DNA of 40,192 nt from JAZLDV01 sp045614925 (GTDB lineage Bacteria; Bacillota_I; Bacilli_A; Erysipelotrichales; Coprobacillaceae): assembly GCA_045614925.1 (NCBI GenBank), contig JAZLDV010000068.1, positions 1-40,192 of the forward strand, written 5' to 3'. Made by a program: the position numbers and the translations under genes. The notes under the pieces were generated by a model. The model had not been told where the DNA came from and did no database searches. It saw only the letters and a list, made by a program, of their open reading frames with translations. Shown one piece after another: positions 32,282 to 39,291 of this stretch (the first letter of the stretch is position 1; each line of letters opens with the position of its first letter).

Positions 32282-34257
32282 GATATCATCTGATATTTTA
32301 TGCAATAGCTTTTGTTTTAGCGAATTTAACTAGATATTATCATATTATGTTTATACTCCCTTTTGTATTTTATTTATATTTTGTTTTTCGTAGATTATAT
32401 TTGAAACATTTTTTATTAGTTTTACTTTTATGTTTATTGGTTTTAGTACCTAGAAATCATCATACACATGACTCAATTATAAAGGGGAAAGTTATCAAGA
32501 GTGATACTAATTCTTGCTTTGTATTAGCAAATGGGGAAATATTTTATCTCTATCAAGATTATGATTTAAAATATGGAGATAAGATAGAAGCATTAATTAA
32601 GTATAATGATATAAATGAAAATACTAATGATCTTTTATTTAATGAGAAGCAGTATCTTTTAGGTATGAATATTTATGTGAAAGGAACGATTGAAGAATTA
32701 ATAAGTCATGATAAAAATAATGGTATATATAGCTGGATAGCAAATAAATTTTCAGATTCAAAAGAATTGTCAGATTATCAGAAATTATTTGTTTTTGGAG
32801 AAAAAACGGATGATATAAAAGAAGATTACAAAAAAATGAGTGAACTTTCAATTGTTCATCTTTTTGCCCTGTCAGGTATGCATATTTCGATACTAATTGG
32901 GTTGTTAGATAGTTTATTAGGTTATGTACTATATGAAAAGTATTCAAAAATTATCAGTTTTATTTTGGTTGGTATCTATGTATTTTCAATTCCACCTTCT
33001 TTTTCTTTACAAAGGGCATTTTTATGTGCATTACTACAATATATTTTTAATGATTATTTTAATAAAATTGATATACTGTCTTTTCTTGTGATTGTTTCGT
33101 TATTGTATAATCCTTATATTTTATATAATATTTCTTTTACTTTTTCTTACTTTGTTTATTTTCTTGTTTTGATAACTGGACATTTGAAATATTCTTCATT
33201 ATGGATATATGTTGGAACGATTCCAATATTATTATGTTTAAATTATCAGTTACCAGTATTTTCTTTTTTTATATTATTTTTTATTGCACCATTTGTAGAA
33301 TATTTTTATGTTCTTATTCTTTTAACTGTATTTTTTCCAATATTTAATTTTTTAGGGATTTTTTGCATATATCTGTTTAATAATCTAATGAATTTATTGG
33401 ATTTGATTAATATAGTTATAGTTTTTTCTAAACCAGATGTTAGTTTTGTTATTATTTTTTATTTGTTGTATTTTTTTTGTATTTATAAGTATGAAAGAAA
33501 TTTAAAAATTTCAAAATATATATCTATGCTTATTGCTTTGATGATTTCTTTTTATTTTACCTCACACTATAAAATTTATGCACAAGTAACGATGTTAGAT
33601 GTAGGACAAGGTGATTGTACTTTAATTAGACTACCTTTAAATCAGGGAAATATACTTATAGATACTGGAGGAAGTAAAGATTATGATGTTGCTACAACAC
33701 TTATTATTCCTTATCTTAAGGCGATAGGAATTGATCGTTTAGATTATGTCTACATATCTCATGATGATTTGGATCATTGTGGTGCATTAGAATCATTGAC
33801 TAATAATTTTACTGTAGAAAATGTTATAAAAGAATATGAAAAAGTAAAATGGATTAATGATTTAAGGGTTGAGATACTTAAGACAAACAAAAAATATCAT
33901 GATTCAAATGACAATTCTTTAATTATGTATTTAACATATAAGGGCCAAAATTTTTTATATACAGGAGACATTTCAGCGCAAGTAGAGAAGGATCTCTATT
34001 ATAAGTACAAAAAATTGAAAGTTGATTATTTAAAAGTTGCTCATCATGGAAGTTCTTCATCGAGTTCACCATATTTATTTTCTCTTATAAATCCACGTGT
34101 TGCAATGATAGGGGTAAAGAAAAATAATATGTATGGACATCCTTCTAAAAGTGTTATCAATAGGTTAAACAATAAAAACGTATTGATATTAAGAACTGAT
34201 ATTGATGGTATGTTTCATATACGATTTTATGGAAAAGACAGTTACATTTTCCGTTGA
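32272..34257 (+). CDS. comEC: DNA internalisation channel ComEC
   Basis: ComEC carries single-stranded DNA across the membrane. The 661-residue protein has N-terminal helices, an OB-like extracellular domain (about 70-150), the Competence domain with SELSIVHLFALSGMHISI, many hydrophobic helices up to about 435, and a C-terminal metallo-beta-lactamase-like domain. The latter starts at TMLDVGQGDCTLI and contains HDDLDH (497-502) and AHHGSS. The start is ATG 32272 with TTGAGGG upstream; an in-frame GTG at 32203 would overlap most of the comEA HhH region and lacks a ribosome site. The gene appears full length and intact. Confidence 0.94.
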   Translation: MFIRYHLIFYAIAFVLANLTRYYHIMFILPFVFYLYFVFRRLYLKHFLLVLLLCLLVLVPRNHHTHDSIIKGKVIKSDTNSCFVLANGEIFYLYQDYDLKYGDKIEALIKYNDINENTNDLLFNEKQYLLGMNIYVKGTIEELISHDKNNGIYSWIANKFSDSKELSDYQKLFVFGEKTDDIKEDYKKMSELSIVHLFALSGMHISILIGLLDSLLGYVLYEKYSKIISFILVGIYVFSIPPSFSLQRAFLCALLQYIFNDYFNKIDILSFLVIVSLLYNPYILYNISFTFSYFVYFLVLITGHLKYSSLWIYVGTIPILLCLNYQLPVFSFFILFFIAPFVEYFYVLILLTVFFPIFNFLGIFCIYLFNNLMNLLDLINIVIVFSKPDVSFVIIFYLLYFFCIYKYERNLKISKYISMLIALMISFYFTSHYKIYAQVTMLDVGQGDCTLIRLPLNQGNILIDTGGSKDYDVATTLIIPYLKAIGIDRLDYVYISHDDLDHCGALESLTNNFTVENVIKEYEKVKWINDLRVEILKTNKKYHDSNDNSLIMYLTYKGQNFLYTGDISAQVEKDLYYKYKKLKVDYLKVAHHGSSSSSSPYLFSLINPRVAMIGVKKNNMYGHPSKSVINRLNNKNVLILRTDIDGMFHIRFYGKDSYIFR

Positions 34258-34269
34258 TTATTGTATAAT
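34241..34269 (+). promoter_or_regulatory. Candidate promoter of holA
   Basis: GTTACA (34241-34246) and a perfect TATAAT (34264-34269) are 17 bases apart, across the end of comEC. Predicted transcription starts near the GGAGGTG site, which would free holA from the weakly translated com genes. The -35 is poor. Confidence 0.45.
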
Positions 34270-34288
34270 GAATGATGGAGGTGACATT

Positions 34289-35248
34289 ATGAATTGTGTA
34301 ATTTATGGTGATGAGACTTTTTTGATGGAACAGAAATTGTCTCAATTGAAGAAAGAATATCATATTAAAGAAGAAGATATGAATTTAAATGTTTACTGGG
34401 CAAATGAAACTGATCTTTCTTTTATTATTGAAGATGCACTGACACCCCCATTTTTTAGTGATTATAAAATGATTGTTTTAAGAAACCCGATTTTCTTTAC
34501 AACGAAAAAACAAAAAGAAATTCCAGAAGAAAAAATTAAAATTTTAATGGATTATTTAAAACATGATAATCCTTTTACTATTTTTGTAATATATCATGAT
34601 GAAAAGAATTTTGATGAAAGAAAAAAGATTGTTAAAGAATTAAGAAAAAATGTTCAGTTTTTTGAAATAGATAAATTAGATGATAAACAATTATTTAAAG
34701 TGACTCATAAATCTATTAAATCTAGAGGATGTGAAATCGATACGGATGCTTTGGAACTTTTATTATCAAGAGTGCCTAATGATCTTTTAGAAATTTCGCA
34801 TGAAGTTAATAAACTTTGTCTTTATACAAAACATATAAGAAAACAAGATGTAGATGTAATGGTAGCGAAAAAACTTGAAGATAATGTCTTTGATTTAACA
34901 AAAGCTATATTAAATAAAGAAACTGCAAAATGTATTTCTATTTATAAAGACCTTATAGTCAATAATGAAGAACCTGTCAAACTTATTGTGCTTATTGCTT
35001 CTTCATTAAGATTGCTATATCAGGTAAAACTGTTAGATAGAAAGGGATACAATGACAAAGAAATTGGAACTATGCTATCTTTAAATCCTTTTAGATTGAA
35101 ATATATTCGTGCAGATGGAAAAGATTATGATATCAATGAACTTTTAAAGAAAATTGATGAATTGTCAAAGTTAGATGTAATGATAAAAACAGGTCGTATT
35201 GATCGCTTTAAAGGTTTAGAACTGTTTTTAATGAAGATAGGAGGATAA
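34289..35248 (+). CDS. holA: DNA polymerase III delta subunit
   Basis: HolA is the clamp-loader wrench that opens the sliding clamp. The 319-residue protein matches the family by its start (MNCVIYGDETFLMEQKLSQLK), by the central KLDDKQLFKVTHKSIKSRG and by the C-terminal collar helices (PVKLIVLIASSLRLLYQVKLL, LNPFRLKYIRADG). ATG 34289 has GGAGGTG 6 bases upstream; the longer frame from 34202 overlaps comEC and was rejected. comEC-holA adjacency is conserved in Firmicutes, where rpsT usually follows in the opposite direction; rpsT is absent here. Confidence 0.93.
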   Translation: MNCVIYGDETFLMEQKLSQLKKEYHIKEEDMNLNVYWANETDLSFIIEDALTPPFFSDYKMIVLRNPIFFTTKKQKEIPEEKIKILMDYLKHDNPFTIFVIYHDEKNFDERKKIVKELRKNVQFFEIDKLDDKQLFKVTHKSIKSRGCEIDTDALELLLSRVPNDLLEISHEVNKLCLYTKHIRKQDVDVMVAKKLEDNVFDLTKAILNKETAKCISIYKDLIVNNEEPVKLIVLIASSLRLLYQVKLLDRKGYNDKEIGTMLSLNPFRLKYIRADGKDYDINELLKKIDELSKLDVMIKTGRIDRFKGLELFLMKIGG

Positions 35249-35249
35249 T

Positions 35250-36455
35250 ATGGAATCTTTAAGAGAATTATATAAAATTGGAGTTGGTCCATCATCATCA
35301 CACACAATGGGACCGCAAAGAGCAGCAAAAAAGATATTAGAATTATATCCGAATGCAGCTTCTTATCATGTTGATTTACATGGATCACTTGCTTTAACAG
35401 GAAAAGGACATTTAACTGATTATATTATTGAACAGACTTTTTCGCCTAAACCTGTAACATTTTCTTTTAAAAGTGATGAATTGCCATTTCATCCTAATGG
35501 AATGATTATTCATGTATATGATGAAAATAAAATTGAATTACAGTCATTTGAAATTTATTCAGTTGGTGGGGGTTCAATAGTATTTAAAGGAAATGATGTT
35601 GTTAAACCTGTTCAGGTTTATAAAGAAAAAAATATGACTGAAATTTTAAATTATGTGAATGAAAATAATATTTCTTTATATGACTATGTCATTGAAAATG
35701 AAGGTGAAGATTTTAAAGATTTTTTATATGAAATTTTAGAAGCAATGTTTACTAGTGTTGAAAATGGATTGAAAAAAGAAGGGACAATTCATGGAAAACT
35801 ACAATTAAAAAGAGTTGCAAAATCAATGTATCAGCAAGCGATGAACACAAGAAGAGAAGCTGATAAAGAATTATTATTTATTTCAAGTTATGCTTATGCT
35901 GTTGCAGAAGAAAATGCTGATGGAGGAATTATTGTAACAGCTCCAACTTGTGGTGCAAGTGGTATTGTACCAGCTATTATGTATTACTGTAATAAGCAAT
36001 TAAAAATTCCTAAGAAACATTTAATTAAGGCTCTAGCAATTGCTGGTATTTTTGGTAATGTAGTTAAAACAAATGCAACTATATCTGGTGCAGATGGTGG
36101 ATGTCAGGCAGAGGTTGGAACAGCTTGTTCTATGGCTGCAGCTGCAATGGCATATATTTATGAATTGAATAATTCGTTGATTGAATATGCTGCTGAAATG
36201 GGGTTAGAGCATAATTTAGGACTAACTTGTGATCCTGTAGGTGGTTACGTTCAAATTCCATGTATTGAAAGAAATGGATATGGTTCTTTAAGAGCGTTAG
36301 ATGCAGCAATGTTAGCAAAACAGTTAGGTTATTTAAGAAAAAATAAAGTTTCTTTTGATACAATTGTTAAAGTTATGAAAGAAACTGGAAAAGATTTATC
36401 GAGCGCATATAAAGAAACATCTTTAGGCGGTCTTGCAAAGGAATTTGGTTTATAA
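35250..36455 (+). CDS. sdaA: L-serine dehydratase, iron-sulfur type, single chain
   Basis: This enzyme deaminates L-serine to pyruvate and ammonia using an oxygen-sensitive 4Fe-4S cluster. The 401-residue chain joins the beta-type domain (LYKIGVGPSSSHTMGPQRA at the N-terminus) and the alpha-type catalytic domain. Candidate cluster cysteines lie in APTCGASG, GGCQAEVGTACSMAAAA, LTCDPVGG and PCIERN. Bacillus makes these domains as two proteins, SdaAB and SdaAA; here they are fused in one short chain as in E. coli SdaA, although E. coli is about 454. It starts one base after holA, with its Shine-Dalgarno inside holA, and its stop overlaps hemW by one base. An anaerobic lifestyle fits (inference). 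Confidence 0.92.
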   Translation: MESLRELYKIGVGPSSSHTMGPQRAAKKILELYPNAASYHVDLHGSLALTGKGHLTDYIIEQTFSPKPVTFSFKSDELPFHPNGMIIHVYDENKIELQSFEIYSVGGGSIVFKGNDVVKPVQVYKEKNMTEILNYVNENNISLYDYVIENEGEDFKDFLYEILEAMFTSVENGLKKEGTIHGKLQLKRVAKSMYQQAMNTRREADKELLFISSYAYAVAEENADGGIIVTAPTCGASGIVPAIMYYCNKQLKIPKKHLIKALAIAGIFGNVVKTNATISGADGGCQAEVGTACSMAAAAMAYIYELNNSLIEYAAEMGLEHNLGLTCDPVGGYVQIPCIERNGYGSLRALDAAMLAKQLGYLRKNKVSFDTIVKVMKETGKDLSSAYKETSLGGLAKEFGL

Positions 36456-37543
36456 TGAAGTATCTTTATGTACATATTCCTTTTTGTGATCACATATGCT
36501 CATATTGTGATTTTAGTAAAGTTTTTTATAATGAATCATGGGCTAATCAGTATTTGGATGCATTAGAATTTGAAATAAAAGATAAGTGTTTAAAAGATGG
36601 TTTTGATACTATTTATATTGGTGGAGGAACACCGAGTTCTTTATCATATGATCAATTGCAAAGATTATTTCTTATTTTAAAACCTTATTCTTCTCATGTT
36701 AAAGAATATTCAATAGAAGTGAACCCTGAATCAATGAATGAACAAAAACTTGATTTAATGATACAATATGGTGTGAATAGATTCAGTATAGGAATCCAAA
36801 GTTTTCACGATCATCTTTTAAAAAATATTCAAAGATATCATAGTTCATCTGAAGCGATTGAATTAATCAACTTAATTTCATCTAAAGGCATAACTGATAT
36901 AAATGCTGATTTGATGTATGGACTACCTGGTCAAAAATTTGATGATCTGAAAGAAGATGTTCATTTATTAGTTCAATATCCTTTATCACATATATCTATT
37001 TATTCTTTGATTTTAGAAGACCATACTTCTTTAAAAAATATGAATTATATTCCTTTAGATGATGAAGAAGATGCAAAGTGGTATGAATATATAAATATGA
37101 TTTTAGAAAATAATGGGTTTAAACATTATGAAGTCAGCAATTATTATAAAACTAAACCTTCTATTCATAATTTAACCTATTGGCATTATGAAGACTATGA
37201 AGGGATTGGTTTGGGAGCTCATTCATTAAAGAATAAAACAAGGTATGAAAATACAAGAAGTTTAAAAGACTATCTAAATCATTGTTATTTAAAAGAAACA
37301 GAAGTTTTAACTGATGAAGACTCTCTTTTTGAAAAAATAATGATGGGATTAAGATTGACTGAGGGTATTGATTGTCATATTTTAAATAAGGAGTTTAATA
37401 TTTGTATCGAAGAAAAATATAGACAAGTTATTGAAAAATATAAGAATTTAAAAATGTTAGAATATGATTCGCGTTACTTAAAAGTGACAAAAAAAGGAAT
37501 GAATTATTTAAATACAATTTTAGTGGATTTTTTAGAATTATAA
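36455..37543 (+). CDS. hemW: Radical SAM heme chaperone HemW
   Basis: HemW is a HemN-like radical SAM protein thought to insert heme into respiratory enzymes; it is not a coproporphyrinogen oxidase. The 362-residue protein has the cluster motif C11-x3-C15-x2-C18 (HIPFCDHICSYCDF), lacking the fourth cysteine present in true HemN. YIGGGTPSSLS, EVNPESMN and RFSIGIQSFHD follow. The C-terminal HemN-type domain is present. In Bacillus hemW lies near hrcA (lepA-hemW-hrcA), and hrcA follows here too, though lepA is missing. It overlaps sdaA by one base and ends in a terminator that starts in its stop codon. Confidence 0.93.
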   Translation: MKYLYVHIPFCDHICSYCDFSKVFYNESWANQYLDALEFEIKDKCLKDGFDTIYIGGGTPSSLSYDQLQRLFLILKPYSSHVKEYSIEVNPESMNEQKLDLMIQYGVNRFSIGIQSFHDHLLKNIQRYHSSSEAIELINLISSKGITDINADLMYGLPGQKFDDLKEDVHLLVQYPLSHISIYSLILEDHTSLKNMNYIPLDDEEDAKWYEYINMILENNGFKHYEVSNYYKTKPSIHNLTYWHYEDYEGIGLGAHSLKNKTRYENTRSLKDYLNHCYLKETEVLTDEDSLFEKIMMGLRLTEGIDCHILNKEFNICIEEKYRQVIEKYKNLKMLEYDSRYLKVTKKGMNYLNTILVDFLEL

Positions 37544-37581
37544 ATCTTTTTAGAACTATTTGTTTTAAAAAGATTTTTTTT
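37542..37581 (+). terminator. Intrinsic terminator of hemW, overlapping the stop codon
   Basis: A stem of up to 15 pairs (37542-37556 with 37562-37576, one G-U) surrounds a 5-base loop and enters a run of T residues. Its first two bases belong to the hemW stop codon. Confidence 0.85.
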
Positions 37582-37611
37582 ATCATTAATAATGGAGGTA
37601 ATACATATGTT

Positions 37612-37638
37612 TTAGCACATAAGTGTTGACAGTGCTAA
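37612..37638 (+). promoter_or_regulatory. CIRCE operator 1 (HrcA site)
   Basis: TTAGCACAT-N9-CAGTGCTAA matches the CIRCE consensus TTAGCACTC-N9-GAGTGCTAA at 15 of 18 positions. It overlaps the TTGACA -35 box of hrcA, so HrcA bound here would block RNA polymerase. Confidence 0.88.
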
Positions 37639-37653
37639 TTATTTGAGTATAAT
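37626..37653 (+). promoter_or_regulatory. Promoter of hrcA-grpE-dnaK
   Basis: A perfect TTGACA (37626-37631) and TATAAT (37648-37653) have a 16-base spacer. Transcription should start near 37660, at the upstream end of the second CIRCE. Confidence 0.9.
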
Positions 37654-37657
37654 AAAA

Positions 37658-37684
37658 TTAGCACAAGGGGAAAATGAGTGCTAA
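37658..37684 (+). promoter_or_regulatory. CIRCE operator 2 (HrcA site)
   Basis: TTAGCACAA-N9-GAGTGCTAA matches the CIRCE consensus at 16 of 18 positions. It covers the transcription start and ends where the AAGGAGG of hrcA begins, so it may also shape translation. Confidence 0.93.
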
Positions 37685-37699
37685 AGGAGGGGAAGAGGT

Positions 37700-38734
37700 A
37701 TGCTAACAGCAAGACAATTGTTAGTTTTTAAATGTATTGTTGAAGAATTTATAGAAACCGCTGAACCTGTTGGGTCAAAAACTTTAATGACAAAGTATGA
37801 ACTTCCTTATTCAAGTGCAACAATCAGAAATGAAATGTCTTATCTTGAGGAACATGGTTATTTAGAAAAAACTCATACATCTTCAGGAAGAATTCCTTCA
37901 ACATTAGGTTATAGATTTTATGTTAATACGATTATGCAGCCAAATGTTGATGAAGAAGTTAAAAATCAAGTTGCAATGTTGTTAGGTGATCGTGAACGTT
38001 CTTTAAATGAGATTATTCAGGAAAGCTGTCAGATATTAAGTGAATTAACACATTTAACAACTGTAGCTTTAGGACCAAATTCAAGTTACGAAAGATTACA
38101 GAATATTACATTGGTTCCGCTAAATGAAAAAACAATTACAGCTATTATCGTAACTGATAAAGGTCATGTAGAAAATCGAATTTTTAATGTTAAAAATAGT
38201 GAATATTTAGAAGATTTAAAGAATTGTGTAAATGTTATGAATGATCTGTTAGATGGAACACCAATTAATCAGATTGTTTATAGACTTGAAAGAGATGTAA
38301 AACCTATTTTAAGTACAAAAATTAAAGAACATGAGATTCTGTTTAATGCATTTTTAGAAGCTTTTATGAAATTTGCAAATAACAGTGTATACTTTTCAGG
38401 AAAAGAAAATATGTTATATCAGCCAGAATATAACGATGTAAATAAATTAAGAAGACTGGTATCCGCTTTTGAAAATTCTCAATCTTGGAGAAGTTTAGAG
38501 CCACTTCAATTAGAAGATGGGGTCAGTGTAAGAATTGGAAGTGAATCACCATTGACTGATTTAGGTGATGTTTCGGTTATATCAGCTTCATTTAAAACAG
38601 GAAGACAATCTAAAGGATCAATTTCAGTAATAGGGCCTACAAGAATGCCGTATGAAAAAGTTGTTTCATTAGTAGAGTATATTTCAAAGAACTTAGAAGA
38701 TATTATTTTAAGTTTTGATGACGAAAGGGAATAG
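37700..38734 (+). CDS. hrcA: Heat-inducible transcription repressor HrcA
   Basis: HrcA represses the dnaK and groE heat-shock operons by binding CIRCE, with GroEL setting its activity. The 344-residue protein has an N-terminal winged helix (TARQLLVFKCIVEEFIETAEPVGSKTL and SSATIRNEMSYLEEHGYLEKTHTSSGRIPS) and a GAF-like C-terminal domain ending with SVIGPTRMPYEKVVSLVEYIS. It is the first gene of hrcA-grpE-dnaK and sits directly behind two CIRCE sites, so it should regulate itself. grpE starts 10 bases after its stop. Confidence 0.97.
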   Translation: MLTARQLLVFKCIVEEFIETAEPVGSKTLMTKYELPYSSATIRNEMSYLEEHGYLEKTHTSSGRIPSTLGYRFYVNTIMQPNVDEEVKNQVAMLLGDRERSLNEIIQESCQILSELTHLTTVALGPNSSYERLQNITLVPLNEKTITAIIVTDKGHVENRIFNVKNSEYLEDLKNCVNVMNDLLDGTPINQIVYRLERDVKPILSTKIKEHEILFNAFLEAFMKFANNSVYFSGKENMLYQPEYNDVNKLRRLVSAFENSQSWRSLEPLQLEDGVSVRIGSESPLTDLGDVSVISASFKTGRQSKGSISVIGPTRMPYEKVVSLVEYISKNLEDIILSFDDERE

Positions 38735-38744
38735 AGGTGAAAAA

Positions 38745-39272
38745 ATGAGTGAAGAATTAGTGAAAGAAGAAACTGTAGATGAAACAGAAGTGGTGGATAC
38801 AGTATCTGAAAGTGAAGATTTAAATGCAAAAATTGCTGATTTAGAAAATCAGGTAAATTCATGGAAAACTGATTATTATAAAGTTTTTGCAGATATGGAA
38901 AATTTAAAAAGAAGATTAGAAAAAGAACATCAGAATTCATTAAAGTTTATGATGCAATCATTTATCGAAGAACTATTACCTGTTATCGATAACTTTGAAA
39001 GATCTTTAAGTGTGCAATCAACAAGTGAAGAAATTACAACATTCTTAAAAGGATATCAAATGATTTTTGATCAATTTATGGGTATCTTAAATAAGAATGG
39101 TGTTGAAGTTATTGAAGCACAAGGTAAAGAATTTGATCCAAATTTCCATCAGGCAGTTATGATGGCTAATGATGAGAATTTCGGTTCAAACATTGTAGTT
39201 GAAGAATTACAAAAAGGATATAAATTGAAAGATCGCGTTATTCGTGCATCTTTAGTTAAAGTAAATGAATAA
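38745..39272 (+). CDS. grpE: Nucleotide exchange factor GrpE
   Basis: GrpE exchanges ADP for ATP on DnaK. The 175-residue protein has an acidic N-terminus, a long helix (about 30-80) with DYYKVFADMENLKRRLEKE, and the C-terminal beta domain (VEVIEAQGKEFDPNFHQAVM through GYKLKDRVIRASLVKV). ATG 38745 has GAGGTGA upstream; an earlier in-frame ATG at 38715 lies inside hrcA without a ribosome site and was rejected. dnaK follows after 19 bases with GGAGG. Confidence 0.96.
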   Translation: MSEELVKEETVDETEVVDTVSESEDLNAKIADLENQVNSWKTDYYKVFADMENLKRRLEKEHQNSLKFMMQSFIEELLPVIDNFERSLSVQSTSEEITTFLKGYQMIFDQFMGILNKNGVEVIEAQGKEFDPNFHQAVMMANDENFGSNIVVEELQKGYKLKDRVIRASLVKVNE

Positions 39273-39291
39273 AATTTAGGAGGATTTAAAA

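Noticed and set aside
34241..34288. A start of holA at 34202 giving a longer protein.
   Set aside because: The extra residues overlap the comEC end and have no family match; ATG 34289 has a strong GGAGGTG site.
38506..38940. Minus-strand open frame of 144 codons.
   Set aside because: It lies across the hrcA-grpE junction, both certain genes; its protein is low-complexity and has no ribosome site.
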